Source: an uncultured Aquabacterium sp. (lineage in GTDB: Bacteria > Pseudomonadota > Gammaproteobacteria > Burkholderiales > Burkholderiaceae_C). Taken from it: 14,366 bases of DNA. The stretch is from NCBI GenBank assembly GCA_937923225.1, contig CALAKR010000278.1:1-14366 (forward strand), read 5' to 3'. Numbering within the stretch: the stretch's first letter is position 1; every line of letters begins with the position of its first letter. A program made the translations under genes and the position numbers. Positions 1-6,870 of this stretch are shown piece by piece. Below the pieces are notes generated by a model that did not search any database, was not told the DNA's origin, and saw only the letters and a program-made list of their open reading frames with translations.

Positions 1-179
1 GACAGGCCGTCGAAGGTCTCACGGCCATCGGCATCGCGGTAGTGGCAGCCCCGGGCGCTGACCAGCAGACGAGGATCCTGCTTGAACTGTCGGTTGGCGG
101 TGAAGGGCATCCAGTGCGCATCGAGCTGGGCGGCGCTCAAGGGCACAGGGGCGGGGGAGGGCAGGTCGCTCAGGTCCAT
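1..179 (-). CDS. Omega-amino-acid:pyruvate aminotransferase (beta-alanine:pyruvate transaminase type), 5' end only
   Basis: Reading the minus strand from the ATG at 179-177 gives an open frame of 59 codons that runs off the left edge. It begins MDLSDLPSP and contains LDAHWMPFTANRQFK, then DPRLLVSARG and a DGRETFDGLS segment. From family knowledge this is the characteristic start of class III PLP-dependent omega-amino-acid:pyruvate aminotransferases, which move the amino group of beta-alanine or related omega-amines to pyruvate. Only the N-terminal substrate-entry region is present; the catalytic lysine and PLP-binding parts lie outside the window. The gene diverges from a LysR-type regulator across a 120-base gap, the usual layout for a regulator and its target. 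No strong Shine-Dalgarno is seen before the ATG. Exact substrate preference cannot be read from this fragment. Confidence 0.85.
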   Translation of the reverse strand, partial: MDLSDLPSPAPVPLSAAQLDAHWMPFTANRQFKQDPRLLVSARGCHYRDADGRETFDGL

Positions 180-216
180 GGTGGTTTGCGTATCTGGTGT
201 CTGGTATGCAAGGTGG

Positions 217-260
217 ATGCTTCAGTGCATTGTGTCGACCACTTCTGTTCTAATAAACAG
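217..260. promoter_or_regulatory. Candidate LysR-type operator region between divergent genes
   Basis: Two inverted repeats lie in the gap between the aminotransferase and the regulator. One is ATGC-N6-GCAT (217-230); the other is CTGTT-N6-AACAG (245-260). LysR-family proteins bind dyads of roughly this size between divergently transcribed genes. Neither is an exact T-N11-A box, and short dyads arise by chance, so this is only a candidate. Confidence 0.3.
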
Positions 261-299
261 GCATCTATCGCCGCTTGCTTGCATAGGATTGAAACTTTC

Positions 300-1241
300 A
301 TGGTCAAGAAGGCCCTGCTCGGCCAGGTCAGCGATTCGGAGGTCCGGCTGCTGCGCATCTTCAAAGCCGTGGTGGAGTGCGGCGGGCTGTCGGCGGCTGA
401 GCTGGAGCTCAACATTGGTCGCTCCACCGTGAGCCGACACCTGAAGGATCTGGAGGCCCGACTGGGCCTGGTGCTGTGCCGGCGCGGGCGGGCCGGGTTC
501 GCCCTCACGCCCGATGGCCAGCGCGTCTACGACGGCGCCCAGCGGCTGCTCGACGCGATGGACGGCTTTCGCAACGACGTGCGCGAGATGCACGCCGAGC
601 TGGTCGGCACCCTGGCCATCGGCCTGTTCGACAAGACCATCACCAACCCGCAGGCGCGGCTCAGCCAGGCCATCGGCGATTTCGGAGCAGCGGCGCCCAG
701 TGTGTCGCTGGACATCACGGTCGCCTCGCTCAACGAGATCGAATCCGGCGTGATCGACGGCCGCCTGCACCTGGGCATCGTGCCGGATCACCGCCGATCC
801 GACAGCCTGGACTACCTGGAGCTGTTCGACGAGGCCATGTACCTGTACTGCGGCCGCGCGCACCCGCTGTTCGGCCGCGACCACGCCCGCCTGGGCTGGG
901 ACGAGCTGCAGGCCTGCGACCACGCGGCCCTGGCCTTCCATTCGCCCAACATGGAGGCCACGCATCGCCTGAACCTGCGCCGGCAGGCCACGGCCAGCGA
1001 CCAGGAGGCCATCGCGCTGCTGATCCTGTCTGGCCGCTACGTGGGCTTCCTGCCCGACCACTACGCTGATGACTTCGTGCGCAGGGGCCTGATCGAACGC
1101 GTAGCGCACCCGGACTGCCGCTACGGCGTGCGTTTCGTCGCGATCACCCGCCGATCGCCCGGGCCGTCGCGGCCTGTCAGGGCTTTCCTGGACGCGCTGT
1201 CCGCCGCGCACCGCCCCGGCGCGGTAGAATCGCCCCTCTGA
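300..1241 (+). CDS. LysR-family transcriptional regulator
   Basis: A 313-residue protein with the usual LysR architecture and length. An N-terminal winged helix-turn-helix spans about residues 15-75 (FKAVVECGGLSAAEL, then NIGRSTVSRHLKDLEARLG and FALTPDGQRVY). A periplasmic-binding-protein-like effector domain follows at about 103-300. The open frame extends upstream to about 42, but ATG 300 is chosen because the MVKKALLGQV start places the helix-turn-helix correctly and has AGGA at 285-288. Longer starts would run through the divergent aminotransferase gene. The divergent neighbour suggests control of omega-amino acid or beta-alanine catabolism, together with the autoregulation common in this family. 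The inducer is unknown. Confidence 0.9.
   Translation: MVKKALLGQVSDSEVRLLRIFKAVVECGGLSAAELELNIGRSTVSRHLKDLEARLGLVLCRRGRAGFALTPDGQRVYDGAQRLLDAMDGFRNDVREMHAELVGTLAIGLFDKTITNPQARLSQAIGDFGAAAPSVSLDITVASLNEIESGVIDGRLHLGIVPDHRRSDSLDYLELFDEAMYLYCGRAHPLFGRDHARLGWDELQACDHAALAFHSPNMEATHRLNLRRQATASDQEAIALLILSGRYVGFLPDHYADDFVRRGLIERVAHPDCRYGVRFVAITRRSPGPSRPVRAFLDALSAAHRPGAVESPL
1225..1230 (+). promoter_or_regulatory. Candidate -10 element for ilvE
   Basis: TAGAAT followed by CG lies inside the last codons of the LysR gene, 112 bases before the ilvE ATG. It resembles the TACAATCG seen before serS and TAAAATTG before the FKBP gene in this window. No convincing -35 box is visible, so ilvE transcription could start elsewhere in 1231-1330. 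Confidence 0.3.
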
Positions 1242-1342
1242 CGCCCGCCCACCGCCCCGGCCGCATTGTTCCTTCGCCCCCTTGAGGCGATACCGGCCCT
1301 GGCACCACGGTGCACCCGGGCAGTCCCCGAAAGGAAACCCCC

Positions 1343-2266
1343 ATGTCGATGGACGACCGCGACGGCAAGATCTGGATGGACGGCCAAATGGTGGAGTGGC
1401 GCGACGCCAAGATCCACGTGCTGACCCACACGCTGCACTATGGCTGTGGCGCCTTCGAAGGCGTACGCGCCTACAACACCCAGCAGGGCCCGGCGATCTT
1501 CCGTCTGCAGGACCACACCGACCGCCTGTTCAACAGCGCCAAGATCCTGCGCATGCAGATCCCGTTCACCAAGGAGCAGGTCAACCAGGCCCAGCTCGAC
1601 GTGATCAAGGCCAACAACCTGGAAAGCGGCTACATCCGCCCCCTGGTGTGGCTGGGTTCCGAAAAGATGGGCGTGAGCCCCAAGGGTGCCAAGGTGCACC
1701 TGATGGTCGCCGCCTGGCCCTGGGGTGCCTACCTGGGTGAAGACGGCCTCAAGCGCGGCATCCGCGTCAAGACCTCCAGCTACACGCGCCACCACGTCAA
1801 TATCACGATGACGCAGGCCAAGGCCGTCAGCAACTACAGCAACTCGATCCTGGCCAACATGGAAGCCACGGACGACGGCTACGACGAGGCCCTGCTGCTC
1901 GACAGCGCCGGCTTCGTCTCCGAAGGCGCAGGCGAGAACATCTTCGTGGTCAAGGGCGGCATCATCTACACCCCTGACCTGTCGGCCGGTGCCCTCAACG
2001 GCATCACCCGCAACACCGTGTTCGCGATCGCCAAGGACCTGGGCCTGGAGATCGTGCAAAAGCGCATCACCCGCGACGAAATCTACATCTCCGACGAGGC
2101 CTTCTTCACCGGCACCGCCGCTGAAGTGACGCCCATCCGCGAGCTGGACCGCATCGAGATCGGCCAGGGTTCGCGCGGCCCCATCACCGAGAAGATCCAG
2201 ACGGCCTTCTTCGACATCGTCAACGGCCGCAACCCCAAGTACGCCGAGTGGCTGACCAAGGTCTGA
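1343..2266 (+). CDS. ilvE: Branched-chain-amino-acid aminotransferase
   Basis: A cytoplasmic class IV PLP-dependent enzyme that interconverts leucine, isoleucine and valine with their 2-oxo acids, using glutamate/2-oxoglutarate; it performs the last step of their synthesis. The protein is 307 residues, the normal IlvE length. The PLP lysine is K160 in TMTQAKAVSNYSNS. Other family landmarks are HYGCGAFEGVRAY (about 32-44), GYIRPLVW (96-103), DEALLLDSAGFVSEGAGENIF and GALNGITRNTV. ATG 1343 is preferred over in-frame upstream codons because AAGGAAA (1331-1337) sits at good Shine-Dalgarno distance and MSMDDRDGKIWMDG matches family starts. The CHCC zinc-finger gene begins 30 bases after the stop, with a single terminator after both, so the two probably share a transcript. 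Confidence 0.97.
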   Translation: MSMDDRDGKIWMDGQMVEWRDAKIHVLTHTLHYGCGAFEGVRAYNTQQGPAIFRLQDHTDRLFNSAKILRMQIPFTKEQVNQAQLDVIKANNLESGYIRPLVWLGSEKMGVSPKGAKVHLMVAAWPWGAYLGEDGLKRGIRVKTSSYTRHHVNITMTQAKAVSNYSNSILANMEATDDGYDEALLLDSAGFVSEGAGENIFVVKGGIIYTPDLSAGALNGITRNTVFAIAKDLGLEIVQKRITRDEIYISDEAFFTGTAAEVTPIRELDRIEIGQGSRGPITEKIQTAFFDIVNGRNPKYAEWLTKV

Positions 2267-2296
2267 GCCTCGCTTGATTGATTGCAGGAGTCCCCG

Positions 2297-2515
2297 ATGA
2301 GCGCAAACGTGCAAACCCCCAAGGCCGTGGTGGAAGTGACGGCCGCTGACCTGCAGGGCCCCGGCGTGGTGTTCTGCCCGAACCCCAAGCAGGCGCTGTG
2401 GAGCACCCACCCCAAGGTCTACCTGGACGTGGCCACCACGGGGCAGGCCGCCTGCCCGTACTGCGGCACGGTGTACAAGCTCAAGGCCGGTGAGAAGGTC
2501 GGGCACGGGCACTGA
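2297..2515 (+). CDS. CHCC-type zinc-finger domain protein (zf-CHCC family)
   Basis: A 72-residue protein with the metal-ligand pattern C27, H38, C53, C56 (CPNP, STHP, CPYC). This is the signature of the zf-CHCC family, related to the NDUFS6-type accessory subunit of mitochondrial complex I. It begins at ATG 2297 behind CAGGAG (2285-2290) with a six-base spacer. It follows ilvE by 30 bases and is followed by an intrinsic terminator. In Burkholderiales this small gene is commonly next to ilvE, which is recalled family knowledge, not checked here. No enzymatic residues are visible. Zinc binding is inferred from the ligands and the cellular role is unknown. Confidence 0.9.
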   Translation: MSANVQTPKAVVEVTAADLQGPGVVFCPNPKQALWSTHPKVYLDVATTGQAACPYCGTVYKLKAGEKVGHGH

Positions 2516-2540
2516 GCCCCTGTCTGATGGACGCATCGCC

Positions 2541-2563
2541 AGCCGCCTTCGGGCGGCTTTTTC
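2541..2563 (+). terminator. Rho-independent terminator after ilvE and the zinc-finger gene
   Basis: A perfect seven-pair stem, AGCCGCC (2541-2547) with GGCGGCT (2552-2558), closes a TTCG tetraloop and is followed by a run of five T ending at 2562. This is textbook structure and lies 26 bases after the zinc-finger stop. It argues against the next gene starting upstream of this point. Confidence 0.9.
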
Positions 2564-2577
2564 GTGGGCCGAGCCGG

Positions 2578-2583
2578 CACAAT
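2578..2583 (+). promoter_or_regulatory. Candidate -10 element placing the transcript start at the patatin ATG
   Basis: CACAAT ends six bases before ATG 2590, so a transcript would begin at or next to the start codon. There is no room for a Shine-Dalgarno and none is seen. The -35 region falls on the preceding terminator and is weak. Confidence 0.3.
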
Positions 2584-2589
2584 CTCGCC

Positions 2590-4896
2590 ATGTGTGCATC
2601 TTCATGTCATGGCGGGCGTCGGTTTGTGGACTGGGCTCGAAGGGGTTGGGTGGTCTGTGCGGTGGTGCTGATGGCCTTGCCGGCTGTGCCTGCCCAGGCG
2701 CAATCGCAGTCATCCATGGCTGCCCCTGACCCCCAGCGCCCCCGCATCGGCCTGGTGCTCTCCGGTGGCGGTGCACGGGGCCTCACCCATGTCGGCGTCC
2801 TCAAGGTGCTTGAGCGCGAGCGCATTCCGGTGGACGTGATCGCGGGCACTTCCATGGGGGCCATCGTCGGCGGTCTGTACGCCACCGGCATGACGGCCAA
2901 GGAGGTCGAGCAGGAAGTACTGCGCCTGGATTGGGACAATGTGTTCGCGGCGCGGGTGGAGCGCCGGGAACTGTCGCAGCGCCGCAAGGAGCAGGATTTC
3001 GAGGTCTCGCCGCTGTTCGAGCTGGGCGTGGGGGCTGATGGTGTTCGGGCGCCGCTGGGCCCAGTCTCCAGCCGCGGGCTCGAGGCGCACCTGCGTCGCC
3101 TGACCCTGCCAGCACGGCAGACCACCGATTTCGACCACCTGCCCACGCCGTTTCGCGCCGTGGCCACCGACATGGAAACCGGCCAGCCCGTGATCCTCAA
3201 GGACGGTGACCTGGCCACCGCGCTGCGCAGCAGCATGTCCGTGCCCGGCGTGTTCGCGCCGGTCGAGGTGAATGGCCGAATCCTGGGCGATGGCGGTCTG
3301 GTCGACAACACGCCGGTGGGCGTGGCCCGGTCCATGGGCGCCGAGCGACTGATCGTGGTCAACATCGGTACGCCGCTGTCCAAGCGTGACACGCTGTCCT
3401 CGTTCACGGGCGTGACGGCGCAGATGATCAACATCCTCACCGAGCAGAACGTGCAGCGCAGCCTGGCCACGCTCACGCCGCGTGATGTCTTGATCGCCCC
3501 CACGCTCGATGGCCTCACCGCGGCCGATTTCAACCGCGCTCGCGATTTCATGGACCAGGGCGAGATCCAGGCCGAGGCGCTGGTGCTGCGCATGCAGGAC
3601 CTCAAGGTCAGTGAGGCCGAGTACGCCCGCTGGCAAGCGCAGCGCAAGGGCCAGCCTGCCGCCAAGCCTGGCCCCCTGCGCGAAGTGCGTTTCGAGGGCT
3701 CGCGCAACACCCACCCTGAGATCCTGGCGGATACGCTGGAGACCCGCACGGGCGAGGATTTCGACGTGGCCAAGGCCGAGCGTGACGTGCGCCGTCTGGC
3801 CGCCACGGGCGATTACCTGCGCACCGACTACGGCATTGAGCGCCGCGCGGATGGCGAAGGCCTGGTCTTCCGGCTGGAGGACAAGCCCTGGGGCCCTGAC
3901 TATGTTCAGTTGGGGCTGGATTTCTCCGCCGACTCTGAAGGACGCAGCGCCTTCAATCTCAAGCTGGTGCACAACCGGCATTGGCTGGATGACAGCGGCG
4001 CGGAGTGGCGCAACTTCATCCGCGTGGGCTCGACGCCGTCCATCCAGACCGAGTGGTACCGCCCCGTCGGCTGGGCCCTGCCCAGCGATGGCCTGCGCGC
4101 CTTCGTGGCCGTCAGCAGCGGGCTGATGCGCCGCACCAGCGATGTCTACGGTGATCCGGCGGACAAGCCGGCGCTGTCACTGTCGCGCCGCTCCGGCATG
4201 CTCGGTGCCGACCTGGGGCTGACCTGGCGTGAGCTGGGCGAGATCCGCCTGGGCTGGTCTGGCCAGCGCGGGCGTGACGAGCCCGATCTGGTGTCGTCAC
4301 GCTGGCTGGGGCCGCAGGACACGCAGCGCTGGACCGAGGCCGGATGGCGCCTGCGCACCGTCTTCGACCAGCTCGACAGCGCCAACTTCCCGACCCGCGG
4401 GTGGCGTTTCGAGGGGCTGTACTTCAATGGCCACCGCCATGGCGATGGCCTCGCCGAAGGCTCGACCGGGGCCATGAGCCGTTGGGACCTCAATGCACAG
4501 GCCGCGACCAGCGTGGGCCCGCACATCTTCCAGGTGGCTGCACGGGTGGCCGGCGCCACGGGCGCCTTGCCGGAGTTTCCGCGCTATGGCCTGGGTGGCT
4601 TCCAGCAGCTGTCAGGCTATGCGGCCGATCAGCTCAGCGGCCAGCAGGTGGCCTTGGTGCGTGCGGGTTATGCCGTCCGCCTGGCCACGGCGCCGCTCAC
4701 ACGCGGCGTGTACCTGGGCGGCAGTGTGGAAGCCGGCAACGCCTGGCAGCGCTGGAGCGCGCCCGAACAGGGCCAGTGGCGCCACGGCATGAGCCTGTAC
4801 CTGGGCGCGGACACGGCCATCGGGCCGGTCTTCCTGGCCGTGGGCGCCGCACAGAGCGTGCGGCCCGTGGTGATGCTGTTCGTCGGCCGGCCTTGA
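2590..4896 (+). CDS. Patatin-like phospholipase with outer-membrane barrel (type Vd autotransporter, PlpD-like)
   Basis: A 768-residue exported protein. An N-terminal signal peptide has a basic stretch, a hydrophobic core VVCAVVLMALPAV and a likely cut after AQA at residue 37. The patatin domain (about 52-250) has an oxyanion-hole loop GGGARG (59-64), nucleophile S88 in GTSMG and catalytic D234 in DGG, so the Ser-Asp dyad is intact. Residues about 362-432 (LREVRFEGSRNTHPE to FRLEDKPWG) resemble one POTRA domain, and about 437-768 form a bacterial-surface-antigen type beta-barrel. This order matches Pseudomonas PlpD, where the lipase passenger is displayed or released through its own barrel. 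ATG 2590 is chosen because longer in-frame starts overlap the terminator and spoil the signal peptide. The last residues are VMLFVGRP, without the terminal aromatic many barrels have. Transcribed alone. Predicted to hydrolyse phospholipids; substrate unknown. Confidence 0.9.
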   Translation: MCASSCHGGRRFVDWARRGWVVCAVVLMALPAVPAQAQSQSSMAAPDPQRPRIGLVLSGGGARGLTHVGVLKVLERERIPVDVIAGTSMGAIVGGLYATGMTAKEVEQEVLRLDWDNVFAARVERRELSQRRKEQDFEVSPLFELGVGADGVRAPLGPVSSRGLEAHLRRLTLPARQTTDFDHLPTPFRAVATDMETGQPVILKDGDLATALRSSMSVPGVFAPVEVNGRILGDGGLVDNTPVGVARSMGAERLIVVNIGTPLSKRDTLSSFTGVTAQMINILTEQNVQRSLATLTPRDVLIAPTLDGLTAADFNRARDFMDQGEIQAEALVLRMQDLKVSEAEYARWQAQRKGQPAAKPGPLREVRFEGSRNTHPEILADTLETRTGEDFDVAKAERDVRRLAATGDYLRTDYGIERRADGEGLVFRLEDKPWGPDYVQLGLDFSADSEGRSAFNLKLVHNRHWLDDSGAEWRNFIRVGSTPSIQTEWYRPVGWALPSDGLRAFVAVSSGLMRRTSDVYGDPADKPALSLSRRSGMLGADLGLTWRELGEIRLGWSGQRGRDEPDLVSSRWLGPQDTQRWTEAGWRLRTVFDQLDSANFPTRGWRFEGLYFNGHRHGDGLAEGSTGAMSRWDLNAQAATSVGPHIFQVAARVAGATGALPEFPRYGLGGFQQLSGYAADQLSGQQVALVRAGYAVRLATAPLTRGVYLGGSVEAGNAWQRWSAPEQGQWRHGMSLYLGADTAIGPVFLAVGAAQSVRPVVMLFVGRP

Positions 4897-4909
4897 TGAG
4901 GCCTTGATG
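4889..4909 (+). repeat. Ten-base tandem direct repeat over the patatin stop codon
   Basis: GGCCTTGATG occurs at 4889-4898 and again at 4900-4909 with an 11-base period. The first copy contains the TGA stop (4894-4896). It looks like a small local duplication; no function is implied. Confidence 0.6.
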
Positions 4910-4938
4910 GCGCCGCCCCCCAGGCTCAGGCAGCGCCG

Positions 4939-4963
4939 GCTCAGCACTCAGACGCGGCTGAGC
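4939..4963 (-). terminator. Inverted repeat at the convergent patatin/cheB junction, possible weak terminator
   Basis: GCTCAGC (4939-4945) and GCTGAGC (4957-4963) form a perfect seven-base dyad with an 11-base loop across the cheB stop codon. There is no T run on either side, so any terminator activity would be weak or factor-dependent. Its position between convergent genes is the main reason to list it. Confidence 0.3.
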
Positions 4964-6105
4964 AGGGCCCCGGCCGTCTTGCGCAGGTGGTCCATGATGT
5001 GGCCGGCGATCTTGTTCAAGGGCAGCACCTCGTTGACGGCGCCGGCCGCGATGGCCTCGCGCGGCATGCCGAAGACCACGCAGGTGGCTTCGTCCTGCGC
5101 TACGCAGTAGGCGCCCGCATCGCGCATCTCGCGCATGGCCGTGGCGCCGTCTGCGCCCATGCCGGTCAGCATGATGGCGATGGCATTGGGCCCCACGGTG
5201 GCGGCCGCTGACTTGAACAGCACTTCCACGCTGGGCTTGTGGCGGTTGACCGGATCGCCATCACGCACGCGGGCCACGTAGTTGGCGCCGGATTTCTCCA
5301 CGCTCAGGTGCAGGCCGCCGGGCGCGATGTAGGCGTGGCCGGGCAGGATGCGCTCGCCGTCCTCGGCCTCCTTCACGCGGATCTTGCACAGGCCGTCCAG
5401 GCGGGCGGCGTAGTTGCGCGTGAAGCCGGGCGGCATGTGCTGGGTGATGACCACGGCCGGGCAATCGGCGGGCAGGGCAGTCAGCACTTCCTTGGTGGCC
5501 TCGGTGCCGCCGGTGGAGGCGCCGATGAAAAAGATCTTTTCAGTAGACAGCCGGCCCAGCGAGGCCAGCGTCACGCGCGGCGCGGCCGGTGCGTGGTGAG
5601 CGTGCGATGCCGTGCTGCCATGCGCACCCGGCGCGTGGGCCGTGGGCACCGCGTGCGCGCCCGTGCTCATCATCGAGGCCGGTGCGGGCGGCGGGCGGTG
5701 GATGCGGGCCTTCGAGGCCACGCGGATCTTGTCTGTGATGTCGTGCGAGAGCTGGCGCAGGCCATCAGCCACGCCGATCTTGGGCTTGGCCACGAAGTCG
5801 ATCGCGCCCAGCTCCAGCGCCTTGAGCGTGACGTCAGCACCGCGCTCGGTCAGCGTCGACACCATCACCACCGGCATGGGCCGCAGGCGCATCAGCTTGG
5901 ACAGGAAGTCGATGCCGTCCATCTTGGGCATCTCCACATCCAGCGTGATCACGTCGGGGTTGAGGTTGCGGATCATCTCGCGCGCTGCCAGCGGGTCGGC
6001 GGCCGCGCCGATGCACTCCATGTCCGGCTGGCGATTGATGATCTCGGCGAGCAGGCTGCGCACCAGCGCCGAATCGTCCACCACCACCACTCTTGTCTTT
6101 GCCAT
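4948..6105 (-). CDS. cheB: Chemotaxis response regulator protein-glutamate methylesterase
   Basis: CheB removes methyl groups from glutamates of chemoreceptors, and deamidates some glutamines, after phosphorylation by CheA; this resets receptor sensitivity. The 385-residue protein has an N-terminal receiver domain (about 4-125) with acidic pair D10/D11, phospho-acceptor D56 in [11 protein letters not shown] and a conserved KP at 107-108. The C-terminal esterase domain (about 190-380) has the expected triad: S197 in GASTGG, H223 in TQHMPPGFT and D319 in GMGADG. The linker (about 132-188) is longer than usual and rich in histidine, alanine and proline. The start has GAGAGG six bases upstream. 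It is the last gene of a cheR-cheD-cheB run, 18 bases after cheD, and converges with the patatin gene. cheA, cheW and cheY are not in the window. Confidence 0.97.
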   Translation of the reverse strand: MAKTRVVVVDDSALVRSLLAEIINRQPDMECIGAAADPLAAREMIRNLNPDVITLDVEMPKMDGIDFLSKLMRLRPMPVVMVSTLTERGADVTLKALELGAIDFVAKPKIGVADGLRQLSHDITDKIRVASKARIHRPPPAPASMMSTGAHAVPTAHAPGAHGSTASHAHHAPAAPRVTLASLGRLSTEKIFFIGASTGGTEATKEVLTALPADCPAVVITQHMPPGFTRNYAARLDGLCKIRVKEAEDGERILPGHAYIAPGGLHLSVEKSGANYVARVRDGDPVNRHKPSVEVLFKSAAATVGPNAIAIMLTGMGADGATAMREMRDAGAYCVAQDEATCVVFGMPREAIAAGAVNEVLPLNKIAGHIMDHLRKTAGALLSRV

Positions 6106-6123
6106 GGTCGGCCTCTCAATTCT

Positions 6124-6846
6124 TCAGAACAGGTCCACGGAGCCGCCGCCGGTCGAGGCAGGCGTGGTGGCGGCCTTCTGCAGGGCCGCGCGCTCCTGGG
6201 CCACCAGGGCTTCGGGGTTGCTGGGAGCCAGGCGCTTGACCATGGCCTTGCCGCTGTGCGGGAAGAAGCACACCTTGCGGGGGTAGACGTCCATCACGTC
6301 CTTGGAGACGATGGGGATGCGCTCCGTCTTCAGATAGTCCATCACGAAGGCGGTGTTGCGCTCGCCCACGTTCAAGCTGTTCATGCCCGACAGCACCGCG
6401 CCGCCGCCAAACACCTTGGCCTCCAGCGACATGCGGTTGGCGCCCATCTTCATCAGCTCGTTGATCAGCAGTTCCATCGCGTACGAGCCGTAGCGGCCCG
6501 ACTCGTTGCCGTTGCCGCCGCCATCGGGCAGCATGAAGTGGTTCATGCCGCCCACGTGGGCCTGGCGATCCCACAGGCACACGGCAATGCATGAGCCCAG
6601 CGTGGTCATGATCAGCAGGTCTTCATCGTGCACGAAGTACTCGCCCGGCAGGATCTTCACCGCGTCGGACTGGAAATGCGCCTCGTAGAAGAAGAACGAA
6701 GCCTCGCCCGGCTTGGGCGTGCGCGCCTTCAGGCGGGCCAGGCGGTCGCGCTTGTGCGCGGCGATGGCATTGCCGACCGATGACACGCCGGGATGCAGCC
6801 CCGGCCCGCCATGGCGGGCTGAACTGCTGGAGGATGGGCTGATCAT
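6124..6846 (-). CDS. cheD: Chemoreceptor glutamine deamidase CheD
   Basis: CheD converts specific receptor glutamines to glutamates so that CheR can methylate them; in some bacteria it also partners CheC. The 240-residue protein has the CheD core with C86 in TTLGSCIAVCLWD and H103 in GGMNHFMLP, spaced 17 apart as in characterised CheD proteins. Further core matches are LLINELMKMGA and KVFGGGAVLSGMN. It is longer than many CheD proteins: about 48 residues precede the core (a serine-rich start, then a basic segment) and about 25 alanine-rich residues follow it. The ATG at 6846 has GGAG about 12 bases upstream; a later start is possible because the first 45 residues are poorly conserved in kind. 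It sits 24 bases after cheR and 18 before cheB, consistent with one operon. Confidence 0.95.
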   Translation of the reverse strand: MISPSSSSSARHGGPGLHPGVSSVGNAIAAHKRDRLARLKARTPKPGEASFFFYEAHFQSDAVKILPGEYFVHDEDLLIMTTLGSCIAVCLWDRQAHVGGMNHFMLPDGGGNGNESGRYGSYAMELLINELMKMGANRMSLEAKVFGGGAVLSGMNSLNVGERNTAFVMDYLKTERIPIVSKDVMDVYPRKVCFFPHSGKAMVKRLAPSNPEALVAQERAALQKAATTPASTGGGSVDLF

Positions 6847-6870
6847 GATGCTGTCGAGCTCCGGCGGGGG

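Noticed and set aside
42..299. N-terminal extension of the LysR open frame
   Set aside because: It would run antisense through the aminotransferase gene and put about 86 foreign residues before a normally N-terminal helix-turn-helix.
1275..1313. Short dyads before ilvE (CGCC/GGCG and GCACC/GGTGC) as a leucine-type attenuator
   Set aside because: The arms are only four to five bases, there is no leader peptide rich in branched-chain codons and no T tract.
1121..2776. 551-residue minus-strand open frame across the LysR end, ilvE, the zinc-finger gene and the patatin start
   Set aside because: It is antisense to well-identified genes, has low-complexity His/Val/Gly/Asp-rich sequence typical of GC-rich shadow frames, and crosses the terminator.
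5239..6594. 451-residue plus-strand open frame opposite cheB and cheD
   Set aside because: It is antisense to two genes with complete catalytic motifs; its composition is that of a mirror frame.
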